Made by a program: the position numbers and the translations under genes. Shown in pieces: positions 1 through 9,745 of a DNA stretch of 20,107 bases. The DNA comes from Ophiothrix spiculata (taxonomy: Eukaryota; Echinodermata; Ophiuroidea; Amphilepidida; Ophiotrichidae), in the NCBI GenBank assembly GCA_000969725.1, contig JXSR01S033471.1; one strand, written 5' to 3'. The notes beneath the pieces are model-generated. The model worked only from the letters and a program-made list of their open reading frames with translations, had not been told where the DNA came from and searched no databases. How positions within the stretch are numbered: the first letter of the stretch is position 1; each line of letters starts with the position of its first letter.

Positions 1-160
1 TCTAAAGAAAGGTCAAATTCTCAACTTCGTCCGATTACAAAGGTGGAATGCGGAGGCATCGTGATCGACACTCTGTGTCGAGAACCGCGCGGCCCGAGAA
101 CCGCGTATTCTAGTTGTTCCTATATTACAATAATAATTTTTATTTGTGTGTCAATTACAG
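1..160 (+). other. 3' end of an intron preceding the GAL3ST-like terminal exon
   Basis: The reading frame of the sulfotransferase stays open back to an ATG at 114, but the residues it adds (114-160) are Asn/Tyr-rich and unlike the family. A pyrimidine-rich stretch ending in TCAATTACAG (151-160) is a good splice acceptor. I therefore read 1-160 as intron. It contains an 11-bp direct repeat CGAGAACCGCG at 79-89 and 95-105 in a small CpG-rich patch. No upstream exon is visible. Intron status is inferred from the acceptor and from where family similarity begins. Confidence 0.7.
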
Positions 161-1367
161 GAGAAGACCACCTCTTGAGTCTGTGGAAGAAATCTATGCT
201 GATGACGCCCAGAGAGACAGACGACTCAGCAATGAAAAATCATCAAATGATGTCAAGAAACCAAGCAAAATCAAACACAACTCGAAAGAGAAACATCTAA
301 CTTGTCCACCCAAAGAAAACATAGTATTTGCTAAAGTCCACAAGACTGGGAGTAGCACTGTACAAAATATACTCCTGCGCTATGGCGAGCGTAATAAGTT
401 GAATTTTGTGTTGCCGACACGAGGGCATCATCTAGGATATCCCAACTATTTTAATAAATTGGAGCATATGATGCACTCTAAAGATGATACTTACAATATA
501 TTTTGTCACCATGCTCGATTTAGTCCCGACGTCATATCAGTAATGCCGCAAGATTCAACATACATCAGTATTATTCGCGATCCGGTAGACGTATTTGAAA
601 GTGCGTTCACCTATTTTAAAATGGATTACAGAATGGGAGTAGCAGATGACCCCGAAGCATTGAATACATTTTTACAAGATCCAAGAGGTAGTGTCTCCAA
701 AATGAAGGGCACAGTTCATACTCGCAATAACATGCTGTTTGACTTTGGCATCTCTGCGGATGATTTTGACGATGAACAGAGAATGAAAAGTGCAATTAGA
801 AAAATAGATAGACAATTTGATTTGATATTAATTGGAGATTATTTTGAAGAATCTCTTATTTTACTTAGAGATTTACTATGCTGGACAACGGAAAATGTGG
901 TTGTATTTAGGTTAAATTCAAGAAATGAAAATTCTGTGCAACGATTATCAGAAGACAATATAAAAAGAATTAAGGAATGGAATAACGGCGATGTCATGTT
1001 ATATAAATATTTCAACGAAACATTATGGAAGAAAATCGAAAACTTTGGGCGAGACAAAATGGCGGAAGAAGTCCGGAAATTAAAACGCCTCACTGATAAA
1101 TACTATCAAAATTGTGTTGAAACGGACCATGCTCGAAAAGAAGATGCAGATTTTCGAGTTTGGCAGCCTAAAGGAGTGCAAATTAATGGATTTGTATTGA
1201 AAGAGAGCGCTAAGGGAAATGAAGTTTGTAAACGCATGGTGAAACCAGAGATACAATATACGGAAGAATTGAGACATAAACAGTTTGGTTTAGGTCATCA
1301 ACGAAAAAATAACAGGTTGCAAAGGGGCATGATGCTGAGGAAAAAATGGAATGTGCCCGAAGATTGA
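161..1367 (+). CDS. Galactosylceramide sulfotransferase-like protein (GAL3ST family), terminal exon, 5'-partial
   Basis: Golgi type II membrane sulfotransferases of this family move sulfate from PAPS to the 3-OH of galactose on glycolipids or glycans. This exon supplies about 401 residues, against roughly 420 for vertebrate GAL3ST1, so only the cytosolic tail and signal-anchor are missing. It starts with the third base of a split codon. The 5'-phosphosulfate-binding loop is KVHKTGSST (333-359), with the catalytic-type Lys in HKTGSS. The 3'-phosphate-binding motif is RDPVDVFESAF, with RDP beginning at 576. Other family-like blocks are NMLFDFG, DYFEESLILLRDLLCW, a glycosylatable NET at 1014-1022, FGRDKMAEEV, and a C-terminal CKRMVKPEIQY. 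The first ~45 residues are polar and Lys-rich, consistent with a luminal stem. The frame is intact to TGA at 1365. Family assignment is firm. The acceptor sugar (glycolipid or glycan), and hence the exact paralogue, cannot be decided from sequence alone. Confidence 0.93.
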
Positions 1368-1407
1368 TGTTTTTCCATGAATTGTTTTTTATTTGTCCTT
1401 GTACTTG

Positions 1408-1637
1408 GGCGTTGGAGCACAATTAGGCCACAATTTTGTATGGCAGGCTGCAACCTGGCTACAGCCTTAATTTTCCAAAATGGCGACCGTAGGTTTGATT
1501 GTTCATCTGAAGATTATTGTAAAATATTCATTACATGCTTTGAAATTATTTAGAGATGTATTATAGTTAAGCCTACAGTCGCCATCTTGGAAAATTGAGG
1601 CTGTGGCCAAGTTGCAGCCTGATTGTGCTCCAACGCC
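1408..1637. repeat. Fold-back (inverted-repeat) element, ~230 bp, in the putative 3' UTR
   Basis: The left arm (1409-1495) and the right arm (1569-1636) are reverse complements over about 68 paired positions. Both carry GGCGTTGGAGCACAAT, GGCTGCAAC..GGC.ACAGCC and TTTTCCAA.ATGGCGAC. The left arm has roughly 20 extra bases (near 1428-1447) not present in the right. The loop is 73 bases of AT-rich sequence. It has the shape of a miniature inverted-repeat transposable element. TTG flanks both ends but is too short to prove a target duplication. No coding capacity. Confidence 0.75.
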
Positions 1638-1823
1638 TTGTTGTGCACTTGTATGTTTTCTAAATGTACTTAAAGTTTTATAGAGTTTCAAAAACAGTAT
1701 ACATCTGGATTCCCATTCTGAATATGTTTAATTTGGTTTTGCTCATCTCTATTGAGTAGAGATGGACAGTGTTTCAACCAAGTGATCTCTGTACTGAGAC
1801 CACAGTACCTATTTATTGTAGTC

Positions 1824-2265
1824 TTAAGGTGTCTGGTCCATGCGCCGTCCACGTGTACCAGTACACGCTAGTTTCCAAGTTGGAAAGTGCCACAATACGC
1901 ATGCGCATATATACTCTGAGTAGTGTTTTGAAGCTAAAAATTGCCATGTTTTAATATTTTTCCGGAAAATAAGTTCAGTGACCCCCAATTTTTATTGTGT
2001 TATTTGAAAGAACATACCTGTGCGCAACTTTTGTGAAAAAATTGACAAAAAATTCTGGGGGAAAGTTTTTGAATCAACACTAAATAATGTCTGTTTTGCC
2101 ACATTTCCCATAGACCCCTGTATCCAAAACCGACTCTCATGCAAAAACAAGTCTGGTGACCCCCAATTTTTATTTTAAAAATCGGTTCTACATCGATAAA
2201 ATATCATTCGTGCCAATTTTTACTAGAAAATTTCGGGCAGATCTACCATGGACCAGACACCTTAA
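1824..2265. mobile_element. TTAA-flanked miniature inverted-repeat element (family A, 442 bp)
   Basis: The termini are perfect 19-base inverted repeats that include the TTAA: TTAAGGTGTCTGGTCCATG at 1824-1842 and its exact complement ending at 2265. TTAA at both ends is the target-site duplication typical of piggyBac-like and some Kolobok-like transposons. Inside is a direct repeat of about 33 bases (1965-1996 and 2141-2174) sharing the exact 19-mer GTGACCCCCAATTTTTATT. There is no open reading frame of size, so it would need a transposase supplied elsewhere. Superfamily assignment is inferred from TTAA only. Confidence 0.75.
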
Positions 2266-2632
2266 GATTCAAAGCTCTTGGAATCTTTAAATATATGAAT
2301 CAACTTTAATTATGTCCTTTCCTAGTTGCCCAAATCCATCATACCATTATGTATGAGCCATCGAGCCTATTTACTTATATTTTACAGGACTTTGCAATAT
2401 GATATTGTACTTATTGTAAGTCAAATATATTTGTTTATTTTTATATTATGTTATGTTATAACTTTTGTTTGTATTCAAGTACATATGATATTTTTGTTTA
2501 TATTCATTATAAACAGCTATGCTTGCCAAGTTATGCAAAATAAGACTTCAGATGAAATGTAAAATGGTTAAACTAATCAAAGTTTATGAACAGTAAACTG
2601 AACCTAACTGCTAATTGCCATAATTTGTCTTT

Positions 2633-2638
2633 AATAAA
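2633..2638 (+). terminator. Candidate polyadenylation signal AATAAA
   Basis: This is a canonical hexamer, on the coding strand of the sulfotransferase, followed within 30 bases by TGTCTTGTTC, a plausible U/GU-rich downstream element. It is the first canonical hexamer I noticed after the stop codon. Its use is inferred. Confidence 0.4.
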
Positions 2639-3039
2639 ATATGTCTTGTTCAAATACTTTGAATGTTAAAATTTGAGATTCAGGTTATTTTTGTGACTGA
2701 ATTTGTTCAAAATAGAAAATTTAATCTAGATATTTAATGCACTAACACTAGATGTAGTCATGGGCCTGAGGTCACGGAAGAAATCTGCATTGTAAAAATG
2801 CAACTGTGGTGTATAACCTACAGATTACGTACCAGCCTTAAGAGGCCAAAGAAAACATCGACTTTTTTCTATTTTGTATTAGACAGTAATGATAATCACT
2901 TTATCAATATTTATTTTGGAAATCCTGTTTAAGAGGATCCTAATTAACCAGTGTGGACTGTACTTGCAGAAATGGACTGATTGATAAACACTTCATTCCA
3001 ATTAAACTGGGAGAGCTTGTTTGCTTGAGGAAAGAAATA
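2639..3039. other. Intergenic, no gene seen
   Basis: This is AT-rich sequence between the candidate poly(A) signal and the next transposon. I see no long frame, no RNA gene and no clear repeat. Confidence 0.5.
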
Positions 3040-4098
3040 TACAGGGTGTCCAAAATTTAACTACACTTTTTTAAATGCTTATAACTTTAAAACCAAGATT
3101 CACATGGCAACTATAGACATATGTATTGATAGAGGAGACTTGTAGAATTATGTTGGTATCAAACATGAAGCAATTACCATTTTCGAAAATCACGTTCAAC
3201 GTAAATTACGTCAAACGTAAAGAGCGCACTTTCATACTGAGAAGAAAAATAGGTGTGCTACTCACATGTTAGGGAGGGATCAATGGTTGAATACAGGAGA
3301 ACCATTCATGAATATTTTAAGTACCTTTTCAGTGAAACAACTTTTACGATATTAAAACAAAGATGTTTGATTGTGTTTTTGTCTTAATAAAATACTGCTC
3401 ATTAAAAAAAATTTCATTTGTCAATGCGCAACTCTAGCATAATTCTTATCTTTAAATGGTGCACAACAGCATTAGCCCTTAACAGACATTCAAAGTTACA
3501 CTCACGGGGACATAATAAATTACCTCTTTCTTATTAAAATTAAGCTGCCTAGTATTTCAGAATATGGTTTAGATGGCCTCCTTGCAGATTTCAACATTCT
3601 TTGACTCTAACGACAAAGTTCTGGACGTTTGTGCATTTGTTCTTCATGATCTTCCTGTTTACACTGGTAATGTTCTGTTTCAGATCAGGAATAGTCTAAG
3701 GTGTTGAGATGTACTGTCCTTCAAATAACCCAAAAAAGTAATCGGGCAGACTTTAATCATGAGAGTGAAAGGGCCAGGGTATCTTTGTCTTGAGTGATAT
3801 GATTCTTCATAAAAAAGTTAATTGATAAAGCCATTCTAAACGGTTTAGCTGTATGAGGTGTCATGTCGTCATGGTGAAGTGGCAGAAGAGTGTCAACACT
3901 GTATGGTACAGTGGCTCAAACGCTTTGAACTTTCAGACCTTTTCCTTTCCTAGAAGATTACTAATTGCATTATGTTTGGTACCAAAATATTTCTACAAGT
4001 CTCCTCTCCCAATACATATGTATATAGATGCCATGCAAATCCTGGTTTTAAAGTTATAAGCATTTAAAAAAGTGTAGTTAATTTTTGGATACCCTGTA
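3040..4098 (-). mobile_element. Decayed mariner/IS630-like DNA transposon, TIR TACAGGGTGTCC, 1059 bp
   Basis: The left arm (3040-3177) and right arm (3962-4098) are inverted repeats about 137 bases long. They start TACAGGG(T)GTCCAAAA, continue through a shared CACTTTTTTAAATGCTTATAA block, and have TA at both outer ends, consistent with TA target duplication. The interior carries, on the minus strand, the decayed C-terminal part of a transposase (separate entry). The N-terminal two thirds of a normal transposase is missing, so this is an internally deleted, non-autonomous copy. The arms differ at several positions, which suggests an old insertion. Confidence 0.82.
3549..3880 (-). pseudogene. 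Transposase C-terminal relic (DDE/DDD, mariner/IS630-like)
   Basis: Reading the minus strand from about 3880 downward, family landmarks appear in order but in shifting frames. First is HHDDMTPHTAKPF (compare the usual DG(A)xxHTA around the second catalytic Asp). Next is WPFHSHD then SLPDYFF (the WPxxSPDLxPxDFFLWG block with the third acidic residue). Then come GYLKD and LKQNI. The end is VVRVKEC, an in-frame stop, then GGHLNHILKY and a terminal TAG (complement of 3549-3551). At least two frame changes and several stops separate these, so it cannot encode a working enzyme. Motif matching was done by eye. The superfamily is well supported, the exact family is not. Confidence 0.7.
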
Positions 4099-4284
4099 TA
4101 TATGCATTAATGATCTTGACTTTTCTTCACACTGAAAATGGTGTCGGCACAATGAAAATGATGTTTTTCATGGTTATCTTTGCATTCTTGATATTTGAAC
4201 AAATATGCAAACAATTTTGTTGTTGAGGTAGTTAGACATGTGAGCTGCTGTCACAAAATGGGTATTAAAACGCAAATTTGCACG

Positions 4285-4491
4285 CTTTGGGGCAGTCAAT
4301 TATGAAAGTGGTAAGTATGTCAGACGTGAAGCGCCAAAATGGGGGTCACGTGAACTGATTTTCTGTAAAAAAAAAGAACTGAATCACGCTGAAAATGGGG
4401 ATCTAGTGAATGGCCTGGTAGCCTCAAAAAGGGGTCTTGACCGCCGGACATATATATCCTGCTCACATATGTGAGTGCCCCCCTCCCCCGG
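4285..4491. mobile_element. G-run/C-run terminal element, copy 1 (family E, 207 bp)
   Basis: It is flanked by a perfect 9-bp direct repeat ATTTGCACG at 4276-4284 and 4492-4500. The left end is eroded (CTTTGGGGCAGTCA). The right end is GTGAGTGCCCCCCTCCCCCGG, whose complement reads CCGGGGGAGGGGGGCACTCA. The interior (about 4363-4470) is clearly related to copy 3 near 7150-7255, for example GAACTGAATCA.(G/T)CTGAAAATGGGGAT and GGGGTCTTGACCGC.GGACAT. There is no coding capacity. Confidence 0.75.
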
Positions 4492-4500
4492 ATTTGCACG

Positions 4501-5670
4501 TACCATAAATTTAGAGTGGAGATTCCAGATTCGCCGCCATTTTTATTCCAGCATGGGAATAAACTTGTGGTATATTTGCCAATAATGCATTGCATCTTGT
4601 CATAGTGTGTGAATATTGAAAACATGCACTCAGGCTGTGAATGCTGGTTTGCATTCATTCGCGTAAAGCATTATTTGCAGTGTACTGGTAACTGAAACTC
4701 GGTCGGGCCTGTGTCCGGGGTTGATTTTGGCGGGTACTGAGTGTACACGAATACCCCCAACTTGAACTCCATGGTTGAGAATGCCATTACACTGGCCGAT
4801 ATTGAAGTCCAGGATCTCAGCTATTGCAAATTCATGATTCTGTTGCACGCACTGATTAGAATTAGAACTAGAATCCTGTCTTCTGATTGGTCAATTGAGG
4901 CTGTTCCATGTTACTCCTTGGCATGAAACATTGCATTGGTGGTGAGTGACAAAGTCTACAAAATTTATCTTTGCAGCTAAATTATTTTTTGTATCAACCC
5001 CTTTCTTTGATATATTGTGCATAAAATGTGTCTTTTCAACATTTATTGTAAGAGAAATTAAATGAATCAGAGCGGAAACATAATTTTTTTTTGGAAATAT
5101 TGGTCCACTCAATAGATATCGCACAGTAAATTTCACTCCAGTAACAATGAATGACCACGCCAAATTCGACAACTGCGTCCAAACAGAATATCTTCAGTCA
5201 ATTTTAACTTGACGTTGAACATTAAAAACCAAGAAAAATTTGCAGAAAACTTTAAAAGTTCTTTGTTTTAAAGACAAACAGCTTCATCCGCATTATTTTA
5301 AAACTGTGATCTTGTATTGTCCGTTTTGCAACTTTGCGTTCAATTTGCAACAGCAGTTCACATATTATGTCATGTCAGTATTTTGTTGTGTTTTGTGTGC
5401 TACTTTTGATATTTTCGTATACAAAGAAACTTAGTGTTCAATGTGTGTTTAAAGGTATTTTTAACTGAGCTGAATATGTCCACAGTTTTGTTCAACTTTC
5501 ATATTTCAACGTGATTGTAGTCCATCTCTGTGTGATAACTAAACCAAACTGCTCAAATTTTGTTTATTTATCAACAAATATTTAGAATTAGAATGACAAT
5601 ATACATGATATGCAAAGAGGAAGGAGAATGTGAATTCATATTTTGCCGGATATACTTCCATTACCAGTTC
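4501..5670. other. Intergenic; no gene recognised
   Basis: The part at 4500-4760 is somewhat richer in CpG (for example TTCGCCGCCA, ATTCGCGTAAAG, CTCGGTCGGGCC), and CTGATTGGTCAATT with a CCAAT-type core lies at 4881-4894. These are weak hints of regulatory sequence but no gene start follows. The rest is AT-rich, with only short open frames lacking any domain. Confidence 0.4.
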
Positions 5671-5678
5671 ATATTAAC

Positions 5679-6006
5679 CCGGGAGGGGGGGGGAGGTACT
5701 CAGATATAATGCTGCAGGCATAGCGTGACCAAGAAAAAGGTGAATTAGGGTTGTTTTTGAGGACAGAAGGGTGTATCAGGTGACACCGTTTAGGGTATCA
5801 AAAGCATCCATTTTAGCTCATTTTCAAGAAATAGGGTACTTTTTCAAACCCTAGTGTTAAAATGATAACAGTAAATTCTTGATTTAGGTTGTGAATGGGG
5901 GAAAAAGAGTATATTTTGGCTTAAGAAACGATCACCCTTTAGGGGGTGTTTTGAAAAACTGTGGTCAAGCTATGCCTGCAACATTATACTTGAGTGGCCC
6001 CACGGG
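5679..6006. mobile_element. G-run/C-run terminal element, copy 2 (family D, 328 bp)
   Basis: It is flanked by a perfect 8-bp direct repeat ATATTAAC at 5671-5678 and 6007-6014. The element starts CCGGGAGGGGGGGGG and ends GGCCCCACGGG. Inside these ends is a second inverted repeat: CTCAGATATAATGCTGCAGG at the left, and CCTGCAACATTATACTTGAG at the right. It is nearly identical to the copy at 14816-15129 and in the same orientation, except that this copy holds about 15 extra bases (5782-5796). No coding capacity. Confidence 0.85.
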
Positions 6007-6014
6007 ATATTAAC

Positions 6015-6971
6015 TGCCATCTGAATTTCACAACAACACTGGTGACAATTAATATACTTTGCAATAAAAATATTTCAAAACTTGCAGATACCTGCTTTTT
6101 TGACCCATATCTTGTTGAAATTTCTGTGGCCAGTTTTAAATTTTACATTATTTACATGCTTCTGATAGTTCAAGTATTGATAATTTTCTTTAAATATTGA
6201 AATCTTTGAAATAAAGAAAAAAAGGTATAAAAACTCAAGTAGTCTTAACTGTTGTTTATGATTCACTGAATATAACTTGTGCTTTATTTCAAGTATTATT
6301 GAAACAGTGCTTTCCATACTTATAAATGACTATCCATGATAAAAGCAGGCTGATTTTTATTCATACTATATATTGTTCAATTTGAAGTGAGTGTACAAGG
6401 GAAGGGGAATACTCAGGTTCATCTTCCGTAAGCAGTATTTGAAAAGGATTAAAATTGTCCTTGGTATTCACTCGTCCAATTCAACCGTTTCCTATCTGAC
6501 AAACCCTTTAAATTTATAAATACCATCACTTCCAATTTTTTGAAAAATCACCATACTTTATAACTATCATATTATCAAAGCAAATTAACAAATTTTGGAA
6601 CACTGGTATGAAATAACACAATGGCGAAAGTGATTTAGATTCAGAAAATAAATCAGTAGTTGAATTGGACCAGTGGATTGGGTATGTTGAAATGTTACCG
6701 TAAATGTGTTTCAATGGCATAGCTGTGTTATTAATTTTGTTATGAGACATTTAAAGAGCTGATATTTGATGAGACAGTAGGAAAACATCTCATTTTACTT
6801 GCTAAATGGCAGTGAAATTAAAAATCAGTTGAGAAATTTATAACCTGTTTCAAGTTGGTCATAAGTAGGCCTGGCCTGGTCATGGATCTACATGGAGCAG
6901 GTTTGAGCTTCATGCATGAAATGAAAGCAGTATGTGATGGACTTTCTACAAAGTAATTCATCAAATCAGCA
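6015..6971. other. Intergenic, AT-rich, no gene recognised
   Basis: Only short frames without domains occur here, and there are no obvious repeats or RNA genes. Confidence 0.4.
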
Positions 6972-6980
6972 GATTTTACT

Positions 6981-7267
6981 CCGAGGGGGGGGGGGGGCAC
7001 TTAAATTGGAAAGTCATAGGTATGTCAGGCGGGTTTTTTGAGGGTCTAGTGAACTTAAATTGTCGTCGAAAATAGGCATCTGAGCTAAAAAAAATCACAA
7101 TTTTTGATAAATTTCTGTAGTTGGAGCTAAAATGTTGTATTTTTCTTCAAAAAGAGAACTGAATCATACTGAAAATGGGGATATGATTAGTGGCCTGGAG
7201 GCTTGAAAAGGGGGTCTTGACCGCTGGACATAGGTACCCTGCTCATGTATGTGAGTGAGCTCCCCGG
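6981..7267. mobile_element. G-run/C-run terminal element, copy 3 (family E, 287 bp)
   Basis: The start is CCGA followed by 13 consecutive G (6985-6997), then CACTT. The end is GTGAGTGAGCTCCCCGG. Flanking repeats are GATTTTACT (6972-6980) and GATTTCACT (7268-7276), 8 of 9 identical. The interior shares long blocks with copy 1, including the stretch around GGGGGTCTTGACCGCTGGAC and the start GTCATAGGTATGTCAGG. No coding capacity. Confidence 0.78.
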
Positions 7268-7276
7268 GATTTCACT

Positions 7277-8499
7277 GCTAATATGGATCTCTTCTCATTG
7301 TGTGTTTGGGTTCCCCGGCCGGGTTCCAGTGAGAGAAAATATCTCCCTGTTATCACAGAAATTTAGTCAGGAAGCATTTGAGTTTCACTTATGTTTATTA
7401 ATGCAGACTTGATTAAAATAATATTGAATTTATGAGGCTTACTTTGGTTCGGGGATATGTGCAAAATGAAAATGTGAATATCAAACATTACATAAGGGAG
7501 TGCTCCTTCATCACTCAGTACAGACTGTACTAATGAAACAAGGTACCTTATCAAATTTTACATATTTTGATTTTCAAATCTATTGTTTTCTATTTAAAGA
7601 GAATGATTCTACATAATTGGCTGTAATCAAGCATACATATGCTACGGCAAAGAATTGGTAAAATCATATTGAATTCTTTGTAAAAATGATAATAGGCATT
7701 TATATACTGCCTTTTCTGGAGGATACATTGCACTGGCCCCTATTACAAGTATCGTGTCATTAATAGGAAATCGTCACAACCAGTTTTCTTTGAACTGGAT
7801 TATTTGCAACCTAAAACCGGATTCCCTCGAACCAGATTGATACAAACTTATCAGCATTAGTTTTTGATTCCCGCACTGTTCCACTCACGGCACAAGCTCT
7901 TGTTGAAAAATGAAAACCATTTGGATTTGGAGGGGAAGCATGGTCAATTGTATTTTGTCATCAAACACGGGCAGAAGCTGCAGCAAAGACTTTGTCCTCT
8001 TTTAACACTGAACAGCCCTGCCCCCTGCCCCCACATCTACATGTCATCTGTAATGCACCCTGGGTAATGCACTTATATGATAATTGTTATATTGCAATAA
8101 GAACCTGTATTCAGAGTTTTAAAAATGATTTTATCTTAATCCAAACCATTCGCACTGCACTAAACATTAAATGTGATACCATTATATGATGAAAAAATTG
8201 ATTTATCAATGAACATAACTTTCAATTTGGATCCTTGCTTAATTTATTTTCTTGATAAACTTATGTGTGGTGTAGAAATTAACTTAGTAGGAATAAAATT
8301 ATTAAAGTATACTTAAAATTGTATCAATATTCCATAACTAAAATAAACTGCATGATGAAACAAATTATAAATATAGTTCAATGTCTTCAAATTATATTTT
8401 ATCTAATATATTTGAGTATGTAATCTTGTTTAGATGTATTTAAAGCTCTTGAGCCTTATCATTACAAGGAGTGATATTGTGTTTGATTTTCGCCTTATA
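7277..8499. other. Intergenic, AT-rich, no gene recognised
   Basis: A short imperfect hairpin (CCAGTT..AACTGG, 7780-7798) and a local GC patch (CCCCGGCCGGG, 7313-7323) are the only structures I see. The open frames here are short and carry no motif. Confidence 0.4.
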
Positions 8500-8750
8500 C
8501 TTTTATCTGGTTTTGGTTCCCTCATGCTGGCCCCAGGGCCCCATGCTTGAGTGGAATCTTGGGAGTCTTTTTCCAAGTCCATCACGTCCAGCATTTAGAG
8601 TTTGGTAAATACTTCATAAGAGTTCGTCTTTCAGAGGGAAGGATAACCGAATACATCATACAAAAATTTCTGTTTCCCCGGGATTTGAACTCCTGACCAC
8701 CCGCATCCCGATCCCATGTCCACCTATGGCAAGCCACCGAGTATGGCCTG
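8500..8750 (-). repeat. tRNA-derived SINE-like retroposon
   Basis: On the minus strand an internal RNA polymerase III promoter is visible. The A-box-like TGGCTTGCCATAGG is the complement of 8723-8736, and the B-box-like GGTCAGGAGTTCAAATCCCGG is the complement of 8678-8698. The spacing fits a tRNA. The B box matches GGTTCRAATCC at most positions. The sequence after the B box (8677 down to about 8500) is not tRNA, as expected for a SINE body. The tRNA part does not fold into an intact cloverleaf that I can see, so it is not called as a tRNA gene. The 3' limit is uncertain. Confidence 0.5.
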
Positions 8751-8759
8751 CCATGGCAG

Positions 8760-9745
8760 CCATTTCATGTCCATATATATCCCCCCGTCTATGACGTATT
8801 TGGACGTAGGTGAATTTCTTGATTTTTGCTTGTTGGATTTTGTTGGACTGAGGTGGGTTAGGGTTAAAGTGTGGTCCAATGTATGAAGAGTCATACCTGT
8901 TTGTGAAAGCACAATCACTTTTGTGGATAGAGAAGCATAAATACTAGCACCCTGTCTGTTCTGAACATTTGATTTTTTTAAAACTCAAAATCCATGTTGG
9001 TCATTATATCCAAATATTACTGGATCCTGTTGAGTCAATATGCATGTAGATATGTTATCAGGGATTGTATTCTTGTTTAAGTTAAAAATAAATTTCCATT
9101 ACGTTTTACAACCATCTATTGATTTGATGCATACTTTATCATTTTAAGGGGAGATAATTGTATTTAATAATAGTGCAGATTTCAACAACATCATATATTG
9201 GAAAGGTATTGGATGCAATGTATTGAAGCTATTATTTTTAGTGAATCTTTGGTTACTTGTTCATTCTTTGGCTCATGCACTACTCTTTTGACTTGATTTT
9301 GTCATGATTTGTTGGTATTTTTTGCATGAATGGAACCACTGTTATGGTTAGAAGTTCTTAAGATCCACAATCAAGTAATACTTCAAGATCTCAGTTTTTG
9401 AAATTTCTGTTATTTGATTAAATTCATATGGATGTTTCTCACATTTGGAGTGATTTTTTTTCAAAATCCATAAATTAAAGAAAGTACAGATATGAAACAC
9501 GACTTTTTGCACTCTGGATATTTGGCTAGGTCTGGATGAAAATTGAACAAGTGTGCAGTGACCCCACACTGCGTCCTGGTAGCACACTTATATTACTTTC
9601 GGACATCACAATACACATCTTGCATTTTTGATTTTTGCAAAAGATCTCTCCTAACATAACTTGACAAATACTTGGGCCTTGATTAGTTCACACTCTCAAT
9701 ATACTCCTCAACAAGTGTTAAATAGGTACAGGCATTATTCAATTA
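8760..9745. other. Intergenic, no gene recognised
   Basis: This is AT-rich sequence with short open frames only. A small hairpin GCAGTG...CACTGC lies near 9556-9572. Nothing else is supported. Confidence 0.4.

Larger units (their letters stand above)
1368..2638 (+). other. Probable 3' UTR of the GAL3ST-like gene
   Basis: This stretch follows the TGA and has no coding signal. The first well-formed AATAAA with a suitable context is at 2633-2638 (TTTAATAAAATATG), followed by T/G-rich sequence. If used, the transcript would carry about 1.27 kb of UTR including two inverted-repeat elements (1408-1637 and 1824-2265). The extent is an inference. An earlier, non-canonical poly(A) site could be used instead. 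Confidence 0.45.

Noticed and set aside
114..160. ATG at 114 as the start of the sulfotransferase
   Set aside because: The added residues are unlike the family, there is no signal-anchor, and a strong splice acceptor ends at 160. A spliced upstream exon is more likely.
43..300. 85-codon plus-strand frame overlapping the exon
   Set aside because: It is in a different frame from the sulfotransferase and shows no domain. It is a shadow frame crossing the splice site.
4320..4658. 112-codon minus-strand frame, the longest outside the sulfotransferase
   Set aside because: Half of it lies in a G/C-run transposon copy and the rest has no domain or conserved composition.
4881..4926. Promoter with CCAAT box near 4880
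   Set aside because: There is only a single weak motif, with no TATA or initiator and no downstream gene.
8660..8750. A functional tRNA gene on the minus strand
   Set aside because: The internal promoter boxes are present but a complete cloverleaf with paired acceptor stem was not seen. A SINE fits better.
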